From Aureispira sp. CCB-QB1 (GTDB taxonomy: Bacteria > Bacteroidota > Bacteroidia > Chitinophagales > Saprospiraceae), in assembly GCA_945870185.1 (NCBI GenBank), contig CAMBRK010000004.1, positions 61,968-125,967 of the forward strand: a DNA stretch of 64,000 nt, written 5' to 3'. Positions 17,526 to 27,956 of the stretch are shown here, one piece after another. The stretch's first letter is position 1. Each line of letters opens with the position of its first letter. The notes below the pieces were generated by a model. That model was not told the origin of the DNA. It made no database searches and was given only the letters and a program-made list of their open reading frames with translations. The translations under genes were made by a program, and so were the position numbers.

Positions 17526-17883
17526 GAATTTTGTTATTGTAAATACAACTTATTTACAATTTATATACCAAACACAAAATACAGATAAAAGAATTATTTT
17601 TTTGTCTATTTTGACAAAGATTGTAGACAATTTGACATGTTTATTGATGTACGGTGTGTTTTCTGAGAGTTTATTTAACCCTAATTTAATCTTAGATAAT
17701 AACAATAAATGCGAGATTCTTACTATTTCATCAAGTTTGCTAGGTGTAGTTTTGTATCATTAATTAGATATATAGCATAGCAATCAAAAAGTAGACTTTA
17801 ATCTTTTTTAAGTTTATATCACATGAAGATGTGATTGACACGCATTTTTTAATACTTTACCTTTGCAGGTGTTAATATTTCTT
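17526..17883. other. non-coding stretch between lon and the IS remnant
   Basis: AT-rich, no reading frame of interest. The lon promoter must lie in its left part, but no exact TAnnTTTG box is seen. The rest holds no repeat or hairpin that I can support. Confidence 0.5.
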
Positions 17884-18849
17884 TTGAATTAGGCATTTAT
17901 GCAATAATAGCTTTATAAGGAACTGGTACATGATGGATCATCCTATTTAGCAAGTTGTCAAATATACCTTCTTTCATCTTGTTCCTATTATATCTATAAC
18001 AGTATTCATCGATGTAATATTGTAGGTATTTAGCATGACCGTGAGTTTCTCTCAACCAAGATTTAAAGCCCATAATCACGCGATGCATTATTGAAAAATT
18101 GCTCCCTTTTCTATTCGATTTTTCCTTAGTGAGATTAGGCATTTCCTTTCCCAAACTTCGATATGATGACCATGCATCTGTCTTTATTTCTGCTTTTGGT
18201 GAGATATTTTCATCCATAAATGTTTTCAAATTTTTCTTTGTTGATCCATCAATTTGTTTTGCATATATACGACTCGCTCCTTTTATATTTTTATATACTG
18301 CAATGACTACCAATCGTTTAGATTTATTCTTTCTACCAACAACACCATCTTCTTGTTGCCCAACAACAAACTCATCAACTTCTACCTTTCCTAGCATAGG
18401 GTGATTGCCGCTACTCGCCATTGCATGCATAATTTTCTGTTTAAAGAGCCAACATGTCTTCTTTCTAAGATCCAATTTCCTACTTAACTCTATGGAAACT
18501 ATACCTTTTTCACTCGTCCAAACATAATAGATTATCTAAAATGCTTTAAGGATCGAAAACTTTAGTTTATGAATTAAAGTCCCTGCCGTGGGACTTTCTA
18601 AATAGGCACATTTAGTACATTGTCTTTCATATTTATCTATTCCTTTGCAATATTTTTATTCTTGTATTTTGGACGCTGATAGCCATCTTTCCATTTCAAT
18701 TCAGCCAAGAAAACAAAACAACTGTCATCATCTACAAATTTAGCCTGAAACTCAAATATTGATAAGCTTTTAAATCTTGCTTCCATTTTTATTGATATAT
18801 TTGTAGAAAATATAAGCATTTATTTGCATTATTTATATGCCTAATTCAA
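17884..18849 (-). mobile_element. decayed IS1595-type insertion sequence with 13-bp terminal inverted repeats
   Basis: The 13-bp ends match perfectly as inverted repeats: TTGAATTAGGCAT at 17884-17896 and ATGCCTAATTCAA at 18837-18849. Between them lies one broken ISXO2-like transposase, so the element is about 0.97 kb. The 8 bases flanking each end do not match, so no target duplication is visible. It is an old or rearranged insertion between lon and tRNA-Phe. Confidence 0.72.
17897..18786 (-). pseudogene. IS1595 family transposase with a frameshift and a nonsense codon
   Basis: The catalytic half (17897-18475) is open and shows GKVEVDEFVVGQ, KTDAWSSYRS and a C-terminal GHAKYLQYYIDEYCYRYNRNK, the DDE-type ISXO2 core. 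Upstream on the minus strand the zinc-ribbon start is still readable: MEARFKSLSIFEF, then WKDGYQRPKYKNK with its first two Cys changed to Arg and Tyr. A one-base loss in an A-run near 18655 follows. After it come KYCKGIDKYERQCTKC and a TAG after ILKAF. The transposase cannot be made whole. Confidence 0.82.
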
Positions 18850-19312
18850 TAAATTAATAATTAAAAGTGTAATCGAAAAAACTGCATATCCAAATGCATA
18901 CATTCTACCTTTTTTAAGTTTGACTCTATTTCCAATTGTTTTAATATCTCTGATTCAGGAAAAAACTTATTTATTAACAAGTAAAATGGTTAATTATGAA
19001 AAATAAAAGTATATAAACCTTTGCCATTTAGGTGTTTGTAACAACAATATCGTATTTTCATCCCATATAAAAACTGACGCAAATGTAAAATAATGGAGTG
19101 TTAAAACTCCTAAAAATGCAATAATGGTACTAAAATAAGCTACATCCTCTGTATTTTTCGCCCCTTTGTAGTAGCTATAAAAATATACTAAAAATTTTAT
19201 TATTAGATTTTCATTTATTTTATCTAAAGTCTGTTATCCTAATTTAAGCATTTATCCTCTGGTAAGGCTTAAAAAGGCTTTAATCTACAAAATTGAATTC
19301 CACTAAATGAAA
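18850..19312. other. non-coding AT-rich stretch
   Basis: No reading frame, RNA or repeat that I can support between the IS remnant and the tRNA terminator. Its length and lack of genes suggest debris of an older insertion. Confidence 0.45.
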
Positions 19313-19344
19313 AAAGGGATAATTTCCTAAGAAACCATCCCTTT
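19313..19344 (-). terminator. terminator after tRNA-Phe
   Basis: On the minus strand AAAGGGAT and ATCCCTTT form a stem with a 16-base loop, followed by a run of T. It begins 2 bases after the tRNA 3' end. Confidence 0.75.
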
Positions 19345-19345
19345 G

Positions 19346-19418
19346 TGGTACCTCCCAGATTTGAACTGGGGACACATGGATTTTCAGTCCATTGCTCTAC
19401 CAACTGAGCTAAGGTACC
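19346..19418 (-). tRNA. tRNA-Phe (anticodon GAA)
   Basis: 73 bases on the minus strand. The acceptor stem GGTACCT pairs with AGGTACC plus discriminator A. The D-arm contains AGCTCAGTTGGTAGAGC, the anticodon loop reads CTGAAAA (anticodon GAA) and the T-arm has AGTTCAAAT. CCA is not encoded. A promoter was not identified. Confidence 0.96.
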
Positions 19419-19537
19419 AAAGCTCTTTTTACGAAAAGCGACGCAAAAGTAATCGGTTTTTTATAATTACAAAAACTTTGTCGCTTTTATTTTCGATAAA
19501 ATGTTAGTATGCTCAAAAATATTTAAATACAATTCTA

Positions 19538-21187
19538 CTATTTCTTCATCTCTTTCCAAGCATTGATGAGTCCATTAGTGGAACTGTCAAAGGCATTGGT
19601 GGGTGCATTGTTTTCCAATTCTGGAATGATTTTTCCTGCAAGTTGCTTTCCAAGCTCTACGCCCCATTGGTCAAAACTGTAAATATTCCATATCACACCT
19701 TGCGTAAAAATTTTGTGTTCGTACATGGCTATGAGCATACCCAAAGTCTCAGGATCCAATATTTTTATCAGGATAGAATTGGTGGGTCTATTGCCTTCAA
19801 AAACTTTAAATGGTACCAAATCTATATATTCTTCTGGTTTTTTTCCTGATTTTTCAAATTCTGCTATGACTTCTTCCTTGGTTTTACCTTGCATCAAAGC
19901 TTGGGTCTGAGCAAAAAAATTGGACATCAATAGGGTATGATGATTGCCTAATGGATTTTGAGAAATAGCCGGCGCGATAAAATCACATGGAATTAATCTC
20001 GTACCTTGATGGATGAGCTGATAGAAAGCATGCTGACCATTAGTTCCTGGTTCGCCCCAAATGATAGGACCAGTTTGATATTTTACTGGGTTGCCATTTC
20101 GGTCTGTAGCCTTACCGTTGCTTTCCATATTTCCTTGTTGGAAGTAGGCTGCAAAACGATGCATATACTGATCATATGGTAGGATAGCTTCAGACTCAGC
20201 TCCGTAAAAATTGGTGTACCAAATTCCAATTAACGCCAGCAAAACTGGAATATTTTTATCCAATGGCGTTTTGAGAAAATGTCTATCCATTTTGTAAAAT
20301 CCAGTAAGCAAAGATTCAAAATGATCATAACCTATAGCCAAAGCAATAGAAAGTCCTATAGCTGATGTAAGAGAATATCGACCGCCTACCCAATCCCAAA
20401 ACTCAAACATATTATCTGTATCGATACCAAATCGGGCTACCTCCGTTTTGTTGGTAGATAAGGCGACAAAGTGCTTCTTGATATGTTCTTCGTCTTTTGC
20501 CACATCCAAAAACATATGCCTAGCCGTGTAAGCGTTGGCCATGGTTTCTTGAGTGGTAAATGTCTTGGATGCTATTAAAAATAATGTGGTATTCATGTCG
20601 AGACCTTTGGTTACTTCCGCAATATGACTAGCATCTACATTGGAGACAAAATGAACATTGAGACGTGATTTGTAAGGCTTGAGTGCTTCTGTTACCATGA
20701 CCGGACCCAAGTCAGATCCTCCGATACCAATATTGACTATATCAGTGATGGCCTGACCTTTGTATCCTTTCCACTTTCCAGATATAATCTGGTTTGTAAA
20801 GGTTTTCATCTTTGCTTTTACGGCTTTGATTTGTGGCATCACATCTTGACCATCAACATATACCGGTTGACCAGATTTATTTCTTAAAGCGGTATGCAGT
20901 ACTGATCTTCCTTCTGTGACATTTATTTTTTCGCCATCATACATCGCTTTGATCTCTTCTTTGAGCCTGCAGGATTTGGCCAGTTTGACTAACGTAGATA
21001 ACGTTTCTTCCGATATATTATTTTTGGAGTAGTCCAATAAAATATCTTCAAACTTTATGGAGAACCGCTTAAAACGATCACTGTCTTTAGCGAAGAGCTC
21101 CTTGATATGGGTATCTTTATTTTGTTTGTAAAGCTTAGTAAGTTTTTTCCAGGCCGTAGTTTTTGATGGATCTATCTGATGCAACAT
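19538..21187 (-). CDS. pgi: glucose-6-phosphate isomerase
   Basis: Interconverts glucose 6-phosphate and fructose 6-phosphate. The 549-residue, E. coli-like long form shows [18 protein letters not shown], the sugar-phosphate loop [15 protein letters not shown], and [13 protein letters not shown] followed by [18 protein letters not shown] with the catalytic Glu and His region. Monocistronic, with a promoter box at 21217-21224. Confidence 0.97.
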   Translation of the reverse strand: MLHQIDPSKTTAWKKLTKLYKQNKDTHIKELFAKDSDRFKRFSIKFEDILLDYSKNNISEETLSTLVKLAKSCRLKEEIKAMYDGEKINVTEGRSVLHTALRNKSGQPVYVDGQDVMPQIKAVKAKMKTFTNQIISGKWKGYKGQAITDIVNIGIGGSDLGPVMVTEALKPYKSRLNVHFVSNVDASHIAEVTKGLDMNTTLFLIASKTFTTQETMANAYTARHMFLDVAKDEEHIKKHFVALSTNKTEVARFGIDTDNMFEFWDWVGGRYSLTSAIGLSIALAIGYDHFESLLTGFYKMDRHFLKTPLDKNIPVLLALIGIWYTNFYGAESEAILPYDQYMHRFAAYFQQGNMESNGKATDRNGNPVKYQTGPIIWGEPGTNGQHAFYQLIHQGTRLIPCDFIAPAISQNPLGNHHTLLMSNFFAQTQALMQGKTKEEVIAEFEKSGKKPEEYIDLVPFKVFEGNRPTNSILIKILDPETLGMLIAMYEHKIFTQGVIWNIYSFDQWGVELGKQLAGKIIPELENNAPTNAFDSSTNGLINAWKEMKK

Positions 21188-21216
21188 ATATTGATTTTGA
21201 TTTTTAAATTTCGCCG

Positions 21217-21224
21217 CAAAGGTA
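21217..21224 (-). promoter_or_regulatory. pgi promoter -7 box
   Basis: Minus strand TACCTTTG, exact consensus, 29 bases before the pgi ATG. Confidence 0.58.
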
Positions 21225-21338
21225 AAATAAAGTTTAGTCTTCTTTTTAAACTTGGAAAATTTTACAATTTTTTAAGATGTCTTTGGTACAGTCGAGTTGT
21301 TCATCATTCGGTTCTCTCGAATAATTTGTTGTTTAACT

Positions 21339-21875
21339 TCACTCTTCTTCAAACACAGCATACCCAAACTCGATTCTCCCTTTGAAATTAAGCGGTGGTT
21401 GTCTTCTTAGCCTATATCCTATTTCTATATCGATCTTTTCTTTGCTCAATTCCGCTTTTAATCCTCCAAAAGTCTGACTGAGCATCCTGATTTCATTTCC
21501 TGTATTAAATTGAACAAAGTCAAGTCTGTATATCTCAATCCTTCTCCCAGTAGCAGTGATCAGATTGACAATAACATCATCTATAAAAGCCATGTCCTCG
21601 TCAGCAAAACGTGACTTTATCAAACCAAAAGATGGATACGCTACCAAAATACGTGATGTATCCACGCCCCTTTGATCAGCATTTTGCTTATAAAAAACGG
21701 GGATATCCCTGATGATGACAAAGTTTCTAATAAGATTACTCCCTGATGTCACATTACTAAAGTCAAAATTTGCATCTAGCTTTACATCATACAAAGGTTT
21801 TGCTGTTTTTTCGCAGGAATAATAACTCCATATTAACATCAAATAAAATGAGTACCTGAATAAACTTAATTTCAT
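21339..21875 (-). CDS. small hypothetical lipoprotein
   Basis: 178 residues. A hydrophobic start ends in SYYSC (Cys21), a plausible but imperfect lipobox. The mature part is beta-rich with no domain I recognise: DVKLDANFDFSN, PSFGLIKSRFADEDMAFID, IDIEIGYRLRR. It is probably anchored in the periplasm or outer membrane. It stands alone between pgi and meaB, divergent from the latter. Confidence 0.65.
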   Translation of the reverse strand: MKLSLFRYSFYLMLIWSYYSCEKTAKPLYDVKLDANFDFSNVTSGSNLIRNFVIIRDIPVFYKQNADQRGVDTSRILVAYPSFGLIKSRFADEDMAFIDDVIVNLITATGRRIEIYRLDFVQFNTGNEIRMLSQTFGGLKAELSKEKIDIEIGYRLRRQPPLNFKGRIEFGYAVFEEE

Positions 21876-21991
21876 TTTTTAACTTTTGCATTTATACAAA
21901 ACAGTCCTAAATAACACATAAATCCTTGCTTATATTGTATCTTGGAAACTAATTTGATATTTACATCTTATTATACAAGCATAAAAGTTTA

Positions 21992-21999
21992 TACCTTTG
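21992..21999 (+). promoter_or_regulatory. meaB promoter -7 box
   Basis: TACCTTTG, exact consensus, 34 bases before the meaB ATG. No clear TTG at the -33 position. Confidence 0.52.
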
Positions 22000-22033
22000 A
22001 CGCTACAAATATAAGCTTACACCATCAAATCAT

Positions 22034-23059
22034 ATGCAAAGTATTAATCCCAATTACGAAAATAAATCCAAAACAGTAAGAGATGTTGCTTACTATGTGG
22101 AGGGTTTGCATGCTGGTAATCGATTTATACTTAGTGAGTGTATTACCTTGGTTGAGAGTCGTTCTCCTTCAAAAAGAAAGATAGCCAAAGAAATCCTTGA
22201 AAAGATAAAAACTCCAACATCAACCATTCGGATAGGAATCACAGGTACTCCCGGAGTAGGTAAATCTACATTTATTGAAGCTTTCGGAATGTATCTCATA
22301 CAGCAAGGACATAGACCTTCAGTGTTGGCCATAGATCCGAGTAGCCAATCAAATATGGGCAGTATTCTAGGCGACAAAACCAGAATGCAGTTTCTCTCCA
22401 CTAACGAAAATGCTTATGTGAGGCCTACTGCTACAGGCAATATACTCGGAGGAACTGCCGCCTATACTAAGGAAGCCATTCAACTCTGTGAAGCAGCGGG
22501 ATTTGACATTATCATAGTAGAAACTGTAGGTGTGGGTCAGTCTGAAACCGAAGTGGATTTCATTACGGACATAAATTTACTCTTACTTCAGCCCGGTGCA
22601 GGGGACGATATACAAGGTATCAAAAGAGGTATCATGGAAAATGCAGATATTTTTGTGATCAATAAAGCGGATGGACCTCAGCTTCAACTTGCCAAGCAAA
22701 CAAAAATTTCTTATCAGACAGCAATCCAACTTTTTCATCATGATACTGATGGTTGGTCTTGTCCTGTAATTCTGGCTTCATCTACAGAGAAAATGGGATT
22801 TGATATCATATGGAAAGCGATAGAAGATTACAAGCAATTAATTTTAAAATCTGGAAATTTTTATACCAATAGAACAGAGCAAGAAGTACGGTGGTTTTCT
22901 ATGAGATCTTCAGCTTTATTACAACAGTTAGTCTTCAACCAATCTGATGTGAAACAATTTTTTGAACATTTTGCCGATGCTATTCGACATGAAAAAATAT
23001 CAGGATCTTCAGCACTAACTGAAATGGAGCTCATATTCAAAAAAATTATACAAAATTAA
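22034..23059 (+). CDS. meaB: MeaB/ArgK-type GTPase (methylmalonyl-CoA mutase chaperone)
   Basis: G3E-family P-loop GTPase that loads and protects adenosylcobalamin in methylmalonyl-CoA mutase. 341 residues. Walker A is GITGTPGVGKSTFIEAFG, followed by LAIDPSS, ETVGVGQSE and the NKADG base-recognition motif. The mutase itself is not in the window. The M23 peptidase gene follows after 24 bp and may be cotranscribed. Confidence 0.93.
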   Translation: MQSINPNYENKSKTVRDVAYYVEGLHAGNRFILSECITLVESRSPSKRKIAKEILEKIKTPTSTIRIGITGTPGVGKSTFIEAFGMYLIQQGHRPSVLAIDPSSQSNMGSILGDKTRMQFLSTNENAYVRPTATGNILGGTAAYTKEAIQLCEAAGFDIIIVETVGVGQSETEVDFITDINLLLLQPGAGDDIQGIKRGIMENADIFVINKADGPQLQLAKQTKISYQTAIQLFHHDTDGWSCPVILASSTEKMGFDIIWKAIEDYKQLILKSGNFYTNRTEQEVRWFSMRSSALLQQLVFNQSDVKQFFEHFADAIRHEKISGSSALTEMELIFKKIIQN

Positions 23060-23083
23060 TTCTTTCAACCAAAAATAGTATTA

Positions 23084-24796
23084 GTGAGATTTGTAGTTGT
23101 TGTATGCTTTGGCTTTATACATTTTTTAAATTTTTCGTTTGCACAATCTGCTCCACCCAATCCTTTGGATGGTCAATATTTTGGGAGTCCCGTAGATTTT
23201 GATTTTCGCCTTTCTGGCAATTTTTGTGAATTAAGAGAAACCCATTTTCATGCAGGTATAGATATCAAACCTTCAGGTAAAGGAAAAGATTATATTTACA
23301 GCATCGCTGATGAGTACATATCTAGAATCAGAGTCTCACCTGACGGCTATGGTCTAGTTCTTTATATAGATCATCCTGAAGTAGGCTACACCTCTCTTTA
23401 TGCTCACTTAGACTCCTTCAGTGATCAAATAGCGAATGTGGTGCGCCAATACCAAATGAATCTGGAATCTTGGGAAATAGATATACTTCCTGATCCCCAA
23501 GTATTACCTGTCAAAAAAGGAGAAATCATCGGTGTGATGGGCAATACAGGCTATTCCTTTGGTAATCATTTACATTTTGAAATCCGGGATACTAAGTCTG
23601 AAAACCCAATCAATCCGGTACATTTTGGCATACAAACTCTAGATAAAACACCGCCATCGTTATTGAATCTCGCTATTCATGGACTCAACAGTGATGTTTA
23701 CAAAATTTGGGAAAGAAAAATATCGCTTGGAAACCTTTCAAATAGTCAAATTGAGTTTTCTGATGCTATAGAAGTTCCGTCATTTCAGGCTGGTGTCAGT
23801 ATTCAAATGTATGACCGTACCGATGGCAGCCATAATAAACAAGGGATTTACAGTTTTCATCTTTATGTTGATGATGTACTTTCATATTCTTATCACATGG
23901 ATAAGATTTCTTTTAACCAAAACAGACAAGTGACTGGTTTTTATGACTATAAAGAGCGAAAGACAAATAGAAATACTTACTATTTATGTTATAAATATCC
24001 AGGGTCTGATATGGACTTCTTGAGACACTCTGGTGATGGTATCATTGAGTTAAATCCTAGATTAGAAAAAAAGATAAGGATAGAAATAGAAGATTATTTT
24101 AAAAATAAAAGAACCTTAATTTTTCGTCTTGTTGGAACCGAACAAAACACTATAGATGTGCCACCTTTACCATCATCCACCTATATCGAAGCAGGAGATA
24201 GTGTGGTGATGTATCAAAAAAATCTTATTATCCAGTTTGGCCCCAAAAGCTTATTTAGAAATATTGATTTCACCCTAGACACTATAGGCAGAAGTGGCAA
24301 AGAAAGTCAATATCGCATCCATCAAAAGTATGAGCCCATAAAACAACCCATCTCCATAAAGATCAAGCCTGAACTTTCAAATAAGGATCTGTCTAAAGCT
24401 ATTATTATTAAGGAAAACGGTAGTAAAGTGAGTTATGGAGGTATCTGGAAAGATGGCTATCTCATGACATCTATAGACGAATTTGGAGTCTATTACCTTG
24501 AATATGATACCATTGCCCCTACCATAAAACCAGTCCATTTTTCTACCAAAGCCCATAAAATAAAAAAATTCCGGTTCAGTGTAAGAGACAATCTAGCCGT
24601 AAAAAGTAGATATGCTGACGATATCAAGATAAAAGTCTGGATAGATGGTGTTTTTGTGATCTCTCCATATAGTGCAAAGAGTGATATTCTAGAGATACCC
24701 CTGAAAAATTGTAGTTCAGGAACTCATGATCTTAAGATAGAAGTAATAGACCATGTAGGAAATATAGGCGTTTTTAATTCTAGGTTTTGGAAGTAA
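23084..24796 (+). CDS. M23 family metallopeptidase, exported
   Basis: Peptidoglycan endopeptidase-like protein of 570 residues. The GTG at 23084 gives a proper signal peptide ending near FSFAQ. The LytM/M23 zinc site is near the N-terminus: THFHAGIDIKPSG supplies His and Asp, and NHLHFEIR supplies the HxH. The remaining 380 residues form beta-rich domains without a name I can give. It may remodel the wall or act as a LytM-type scaffold. Zinc ligands look complete. Confidence 0.85.
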   Translation: MRFVVVVCFGFIHFLNFSFAQSAPPNPLDGQYFGSPVDFDFRLSGNFCELRETHFHAGIDIKPSGKGKDYIYSIADEYISRIRVSPDGYGLVLYIDHPEVGYTSLYAHLDSFSDQIANVVRQYQMNLESWEIDILPDPQVLPVKKGEIIGVMGNTGYSFGNHLHFEIRDTKSENPINPVHFGIQTLDKTPPSLLNLAIHGLNSDVYKIWERKISLGNLSNSQIEFSDAIEVPSFQAGVSIQMYDRTDGSHNKQGIYSFHLYVDDVLSYSYHMDKISFNQNRQVTGFYDYKERKTNRNTYYLCYKYPGSDMDFLRHSGDGIIELNPRLEKKIRIEIEDYFKNKRTLIFRLVGTEQNTIDVPPLPSSTYIEAGDSVVMYQKNLIIQFGPKSLFRNIDFTLDTIGRSGKESQYRIHQKYEPIKQPISIKIKPELSNKDLSKAIIIKENGSKVSYGGIWKDGYLMTSIDEFGVYYLEYDTIAPTIKPVHFSTKAHKIKKFRFSVRDNLAVKSRYADDIKIKVWIDGVFVISPYSAKSDILEIPLKNCSSGTHDLKIEVIDHVGNIGVFNSRFWK

Positions 24797-24922
24797 AATT
24801 CTAAGGAGATAGAAAAAACCATGCTTACCTTGTTTCTATCTTATATTTTTCAAAATTTACTTCAATTTTAATGGCACATAAATATCTGAAAAGACTTTAT
24901 CATTCATTTCGTATAAAATCGT

Positions 24923-24930
24923 TAACTTTG
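24923..24930 (+). promoter_or_regulatory. promoter -7 box of the ricT-like/lpdA run
   Basis: TAACTTTG, exact to TAnnTTTG, 28 bases before the ATG at 24959. Confidence 0.52.
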
Positions 24931-24958
24931 CAAATTTAAATCCAATAAGATCAATAAA

Positions 24959-26467
24959 ATGGGATGTAGTAGTTGTAGTGTGGATTCTAATGGCACTCCT
25001 AGAGGTTGTGGCGATAAAGGCCATTGTACTTCAGGAAGCTGTAATAAGCACAATACTTATGATTGGATCTCTGCTAAAGATATATCTGACCCATCGGCAT
25101 ATCATGTTGTAGAGGTCAGTTTCAAAAAAGGCTCACATAAAGACTTTTTTTTCAATGATCCATCGACCCGTTCAGTAACGGGTGATATGGTAGTAGTAGA
25201 AACAGCAAGTGGTTATGATATAGGTCGGATATCACTATCAGGAGAACTTGTGCGTCTGCAGATGAAGAAAAAATTTACTTCAGAAGAGAGAGTAAACCAT
25301 AATGTCATACGAAAAGCCAATGAAAGAGATCTAGAAAAACTAGATGAGGCCCGTATGCTCGAAAAAGAAACTATGGTAAGAGCTAGAGTCATTTCCCGTA
25401 CCATGGGTTTAGATATGAAGCTAGGAGATGTAGAGTATCAAGGTGATAAGAAAAAAGCCACATTCTATTATACCGCTGAAGGTAGAGTAGATTTCCGAGA
25501 ATTAGTAAAAGAATATGCCAAAGAGTTTAAAGTCAAAATAGAAATGCGCCAAATCGGGGCTAGACAGGAATCTGCGCGAATTGGTGGTATTGGCTCTTGT
25601 GGAAGAGAGTTGTGTTGTTCTACTTGGCTATCAGATTTTAAGTCTGTAAATACTGCAGCAGCAAGATATCAAAATATTGCCATAAATCAGACCAAATTAT
25701 CAGGTCAGTGTGGTAGGCTAAAATGTTGTCTTAATTATGAACTAGATACTTACTTGGATGCTTTAGAAGACTTTCCAGAAGATGCAGACATCCTAAAAAC
25801 AAAAATAGGAACCCTTGTTCTAGTTAAGACAGATATTTTTAAAGGTCTTTTGTATTATGTCTATGAAAATAACGACAAAATGCGAGGAGTATTTATTTCC
25901 TTAAACACATCCCGAGCCAAAGACCTCAAAGCAATGAACAAAAAAGGAATCATTCCTGATGATATTGCTTCCGAAGAAGTTAATGCACAATTGGTCAAAA
26001 ACCCTGATGATGAAAATATGGATCATGGTTATGAAGACGTAACAGGTCAAATCGAACTCAGAAACGAGCCTAGAAATAAGAAAAAGAAGCCCAATAAAGG
26101 TGGTAGGCCAACAGATCAAAGGCAGCCAAGAAACGAAAATACTCCTTCTGAATCTGGTCAAAATAGACCTCCACAAGGACAGCCAAGACAGCAAAATAAT
26201 CCAAATAGTAACCCAAATAACAATAACCAGAATAGTCAAAAAAATACTAGGCCTAATCAACCACCCAGACCCAATAACAATCCAAATCAGACTAATAATA
26301 ACAGTCAAAACATCAACAAACAAGGTGATAATGCTGGAGTAAAACCGCCTCAGGCCAATCCTGAAACTGAAAATTCAAATCCAACAGGCAACAATCAAGC
26401 GAACCATAATAAAAAGAAAAAGAAATTTTTTAACAAAAACCGTAAACCAAAAGACGGCCAAGGATAA
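24959..26467 (+). CDS. RicT-like PSP1 domain protein with N/P/Q-rich tail
   Basis: 502 residues. The N-terminus is Cys-rich (MGCSSCSVDSNGTPRGCG, then HCTSGSC), followed by the PSP1 domain with CGRELCCSTWLSDF and GQCGRLKCCLNYE. In Bacillus the related RicT (YaaT) is part of an RNase Y-regulating Fe-S complex. The extra Cys cluster suggests metal or Fe-S binding here too. From about residue 355 the chain turns into an Asn/Pro/Gln/Arg-rich unstructured tail of about 140 residues ending in a Lys-rich segment, a likely RNA-contacting region. It is followed by lpdA after 12 bp. Confidence 0.85.
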   Translation: MGCSSCSVDSNGTPRGCGDKGHCTSGSCNKHNTYDWISAKDISDPSAYHVVEVSFKKGSHKDFFFNDPSTRSVTGDMVVVETASGYDIGRISLSGELVRLQMKKKFTSEERVNHNVIRKANERDLEKLDEARMLEKETMVRARVISRTMGLDMKLGDVEYQGDKKKATFYYTAEGRVDFRELVKEYAKEFKVKIEMRQIGARQESARIGGIGSCGRELCCSTWLSDFKSVNTAAARYQNIAINQTKLSGQCGRLKCCLNYELDTYLDALEDFPEDADILKTKIGTLVLVKTDIFKGLLYYVYENNDKMRGVFISLNTSRAKDLKAMNKKGIIPDDIASEEVNAQLVKNPDDENMDHGYEDVTGQIELRNEPRNKKKKPNKGGRPTDQRQPRNENTPSESGQNRPPQGQPRQQNNPNSNPNNNNQNSQKNTRPNQPPRPNNNPNQTNNNSQNINKQGDNAGVKPPQANPETENSNPTGNNQANHNKKKKKFFNKNRKPKDGQG

Positions 26468-26479
26468 GAAGTAAGAATC

Positions 26480-27880
26480 ATGAAGTACGATGTAGTAGTA
26501 ATAGGATCTGGACCTGGGGGATATGTAGGTGCGATCAGAGCAGCACAGCTAGGTTTAAAAACAGCAATTATAGAAAAATACAATACTTTAGGAGGTACTT
26601 GTCTCAATGTGGGATGCATACCATCAAAAGCATTACTAGATAGTAGCGAGCATTATCACAATGCAGTGGATCGTTTTGGAGATCATGGTATAGATGTGAA
26701 AGATGTCAAGGTCAACATGAAGCAAATGATAGCCCGCAAGAATGAAGTAGTAGAGCAAACTTGTAAAGGTGTTGAATTCCTAATGAAAAAGAACAAGATA
26801 GATGTGTATACAGGTATAGGTTCTTTTGTGACTAAAAACATCATCGCTATTGACAGTAAAGATGGACAAAAACAGATAGAAACAGACAAAGTCATCATAG
26901 CAACAGGGTCAAAGCCGATCACTCCAGAAATTTTTAATTATGATAAAAATAGGGTAATCACTTCGACCGAAGCCCTCAATATCGATAAAGTGCCTTCAAA
27001 AATGGTGGTAGTTGGCGGTGGTGTCATTGGCTTGGAGTTGGGTTCTGTTTTTGCAAGACTGGGTACATCAGTAGAAGTTGTAGAGTTTATGGATAAAATC
27101 CTACCTTCTATGGATAGCGATTGTGGAAAAGAACTCATGAGATCAATGAAGAAACTTGGAGTTATCTTTCACTTGAGTCATGGTGTTACTGGCGTGAAAG
27201 CTTCAAAAACATCGTGCACGGTTACGGTAAAGAAAAAAGATAGTGAAACAACATTTGACATTAAAGCAGATTATTGTTTAGTGGCTATAGGTAGAAAGCC
27301 TTATACAGATGGACTAAATCTTTCAGCTTTAGGTCTACAGACTGATGAAAAAGGAAGGATTCCAGTCAATGACCATCTAGAAACTGCTGTACCTGGAGTA
27401 TATGCCATAGGTGACGTAATCCGTGGCGCCATGCTAGCTCACAAAGCAGAAGAAGAAGGTATTTTGGTAGCTGAGTCTATAGCTGGGCACAAACCACATA
27501 TTGATTATAATCTCATACCTGGCGTAGTATATACCTGGCCTGAAGTAGCGTCAGTAGGCAAAACAGAAGAAGAACTCAAATCGGCAGGTGTACCTTATAA
27601 ATCGGGTAAATTTCCGTTCAAGGCATTGGGAAGAGCTCGTGCAAGTATGGATACTGACGGTATGGTCAAAGTCCTAGCTCATGCTGATACTGATGAAATA
27701 CTGGGTGTACATATGGTGGGACCAAGAGTTGCCGATGTTATCATGGAAGCTGTTGCCCTTATGGAGTTTAGAGCAAGTGCCGAAGATATGTCACGTATAT
27801 CACATCCACATCCCACGTATACAGAAGCTGTAAAGGAAGCAGCATTAGCAGCCACTGGCAATAGACCACTCCACATTTAA
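26480..27880 (+). CDS. lpdA: dihydrolipoyl dehydrogenase
   Basis: FAD disulfide oxidoreductase, the E3 part of 2-oxoacid dehydrogenase complexes. 466 residues. FAD-binding GSGPGGYVGAIRAAQLG, redox disulfide GGTCLNVGCIPSK, NAD site VGGGVIGLELGSVFARLG and C-terminal His-Glu pair in HPHPTYTEAVKEAA are all intact. The gene follows the RicT-like gene by 12 bp, which points to one transcript. The E1 and E2 genes are elsewhere. Confidence 0.95.
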   Translation: MKYDVVVIGSGPGGYVGAIRAAQLGLKTAIIEKYNTLGGTCLNVGCIPSKALLDSSEHYHNAVDRFGDHGIDVKDVKVNMKQMIARKNEVVEQTCKGVEFLMKKNKIDVYTGIGSFVTKNIIAIDSKDGQKQIETDKVIIATGSKPITPEIFNYDKNRVITSTEALNIDKVPSKMVVVGGGVIGLELGSVFARLGTSVEVVEFMDKILPSMDSDCGKELMRSMKKLGVIFHLSHGVTGVKASKTSCTVTVKKKDSETTFDIKADYCLVAIGRKPYTDGLNLSALGLQTDEKGRIPVNDHLETAVPGVYAIGDVIRGAMLAHKAEEEGILVAESIAGHKPHIDYNLIPGVVYTWPEVASVGKTEEELKSAGVPYKSGKFPFKALGRARASMDTDGMVKVLAHADTDEILGVHMVGPRVADVIMEAVALMEFRASAEDMSRISHPHPTYTEAVKEAALAATGNRPLHI

Positions 27881-27956
27881 GTTCCTTTACAAAATATAAA
27901 CTTAAACCTAATGGTTAAATATTTTGTTTAAAAGTCCATTCTTAAAAAAATTTAGC

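Noticed and set aside
26100..26342. Short repeat or CRISPR-like tract
   Set aside because: It is the Asn/Pro/Gln-rich coding tail of the RicT-like protein; no regular spacers or direct repeats.
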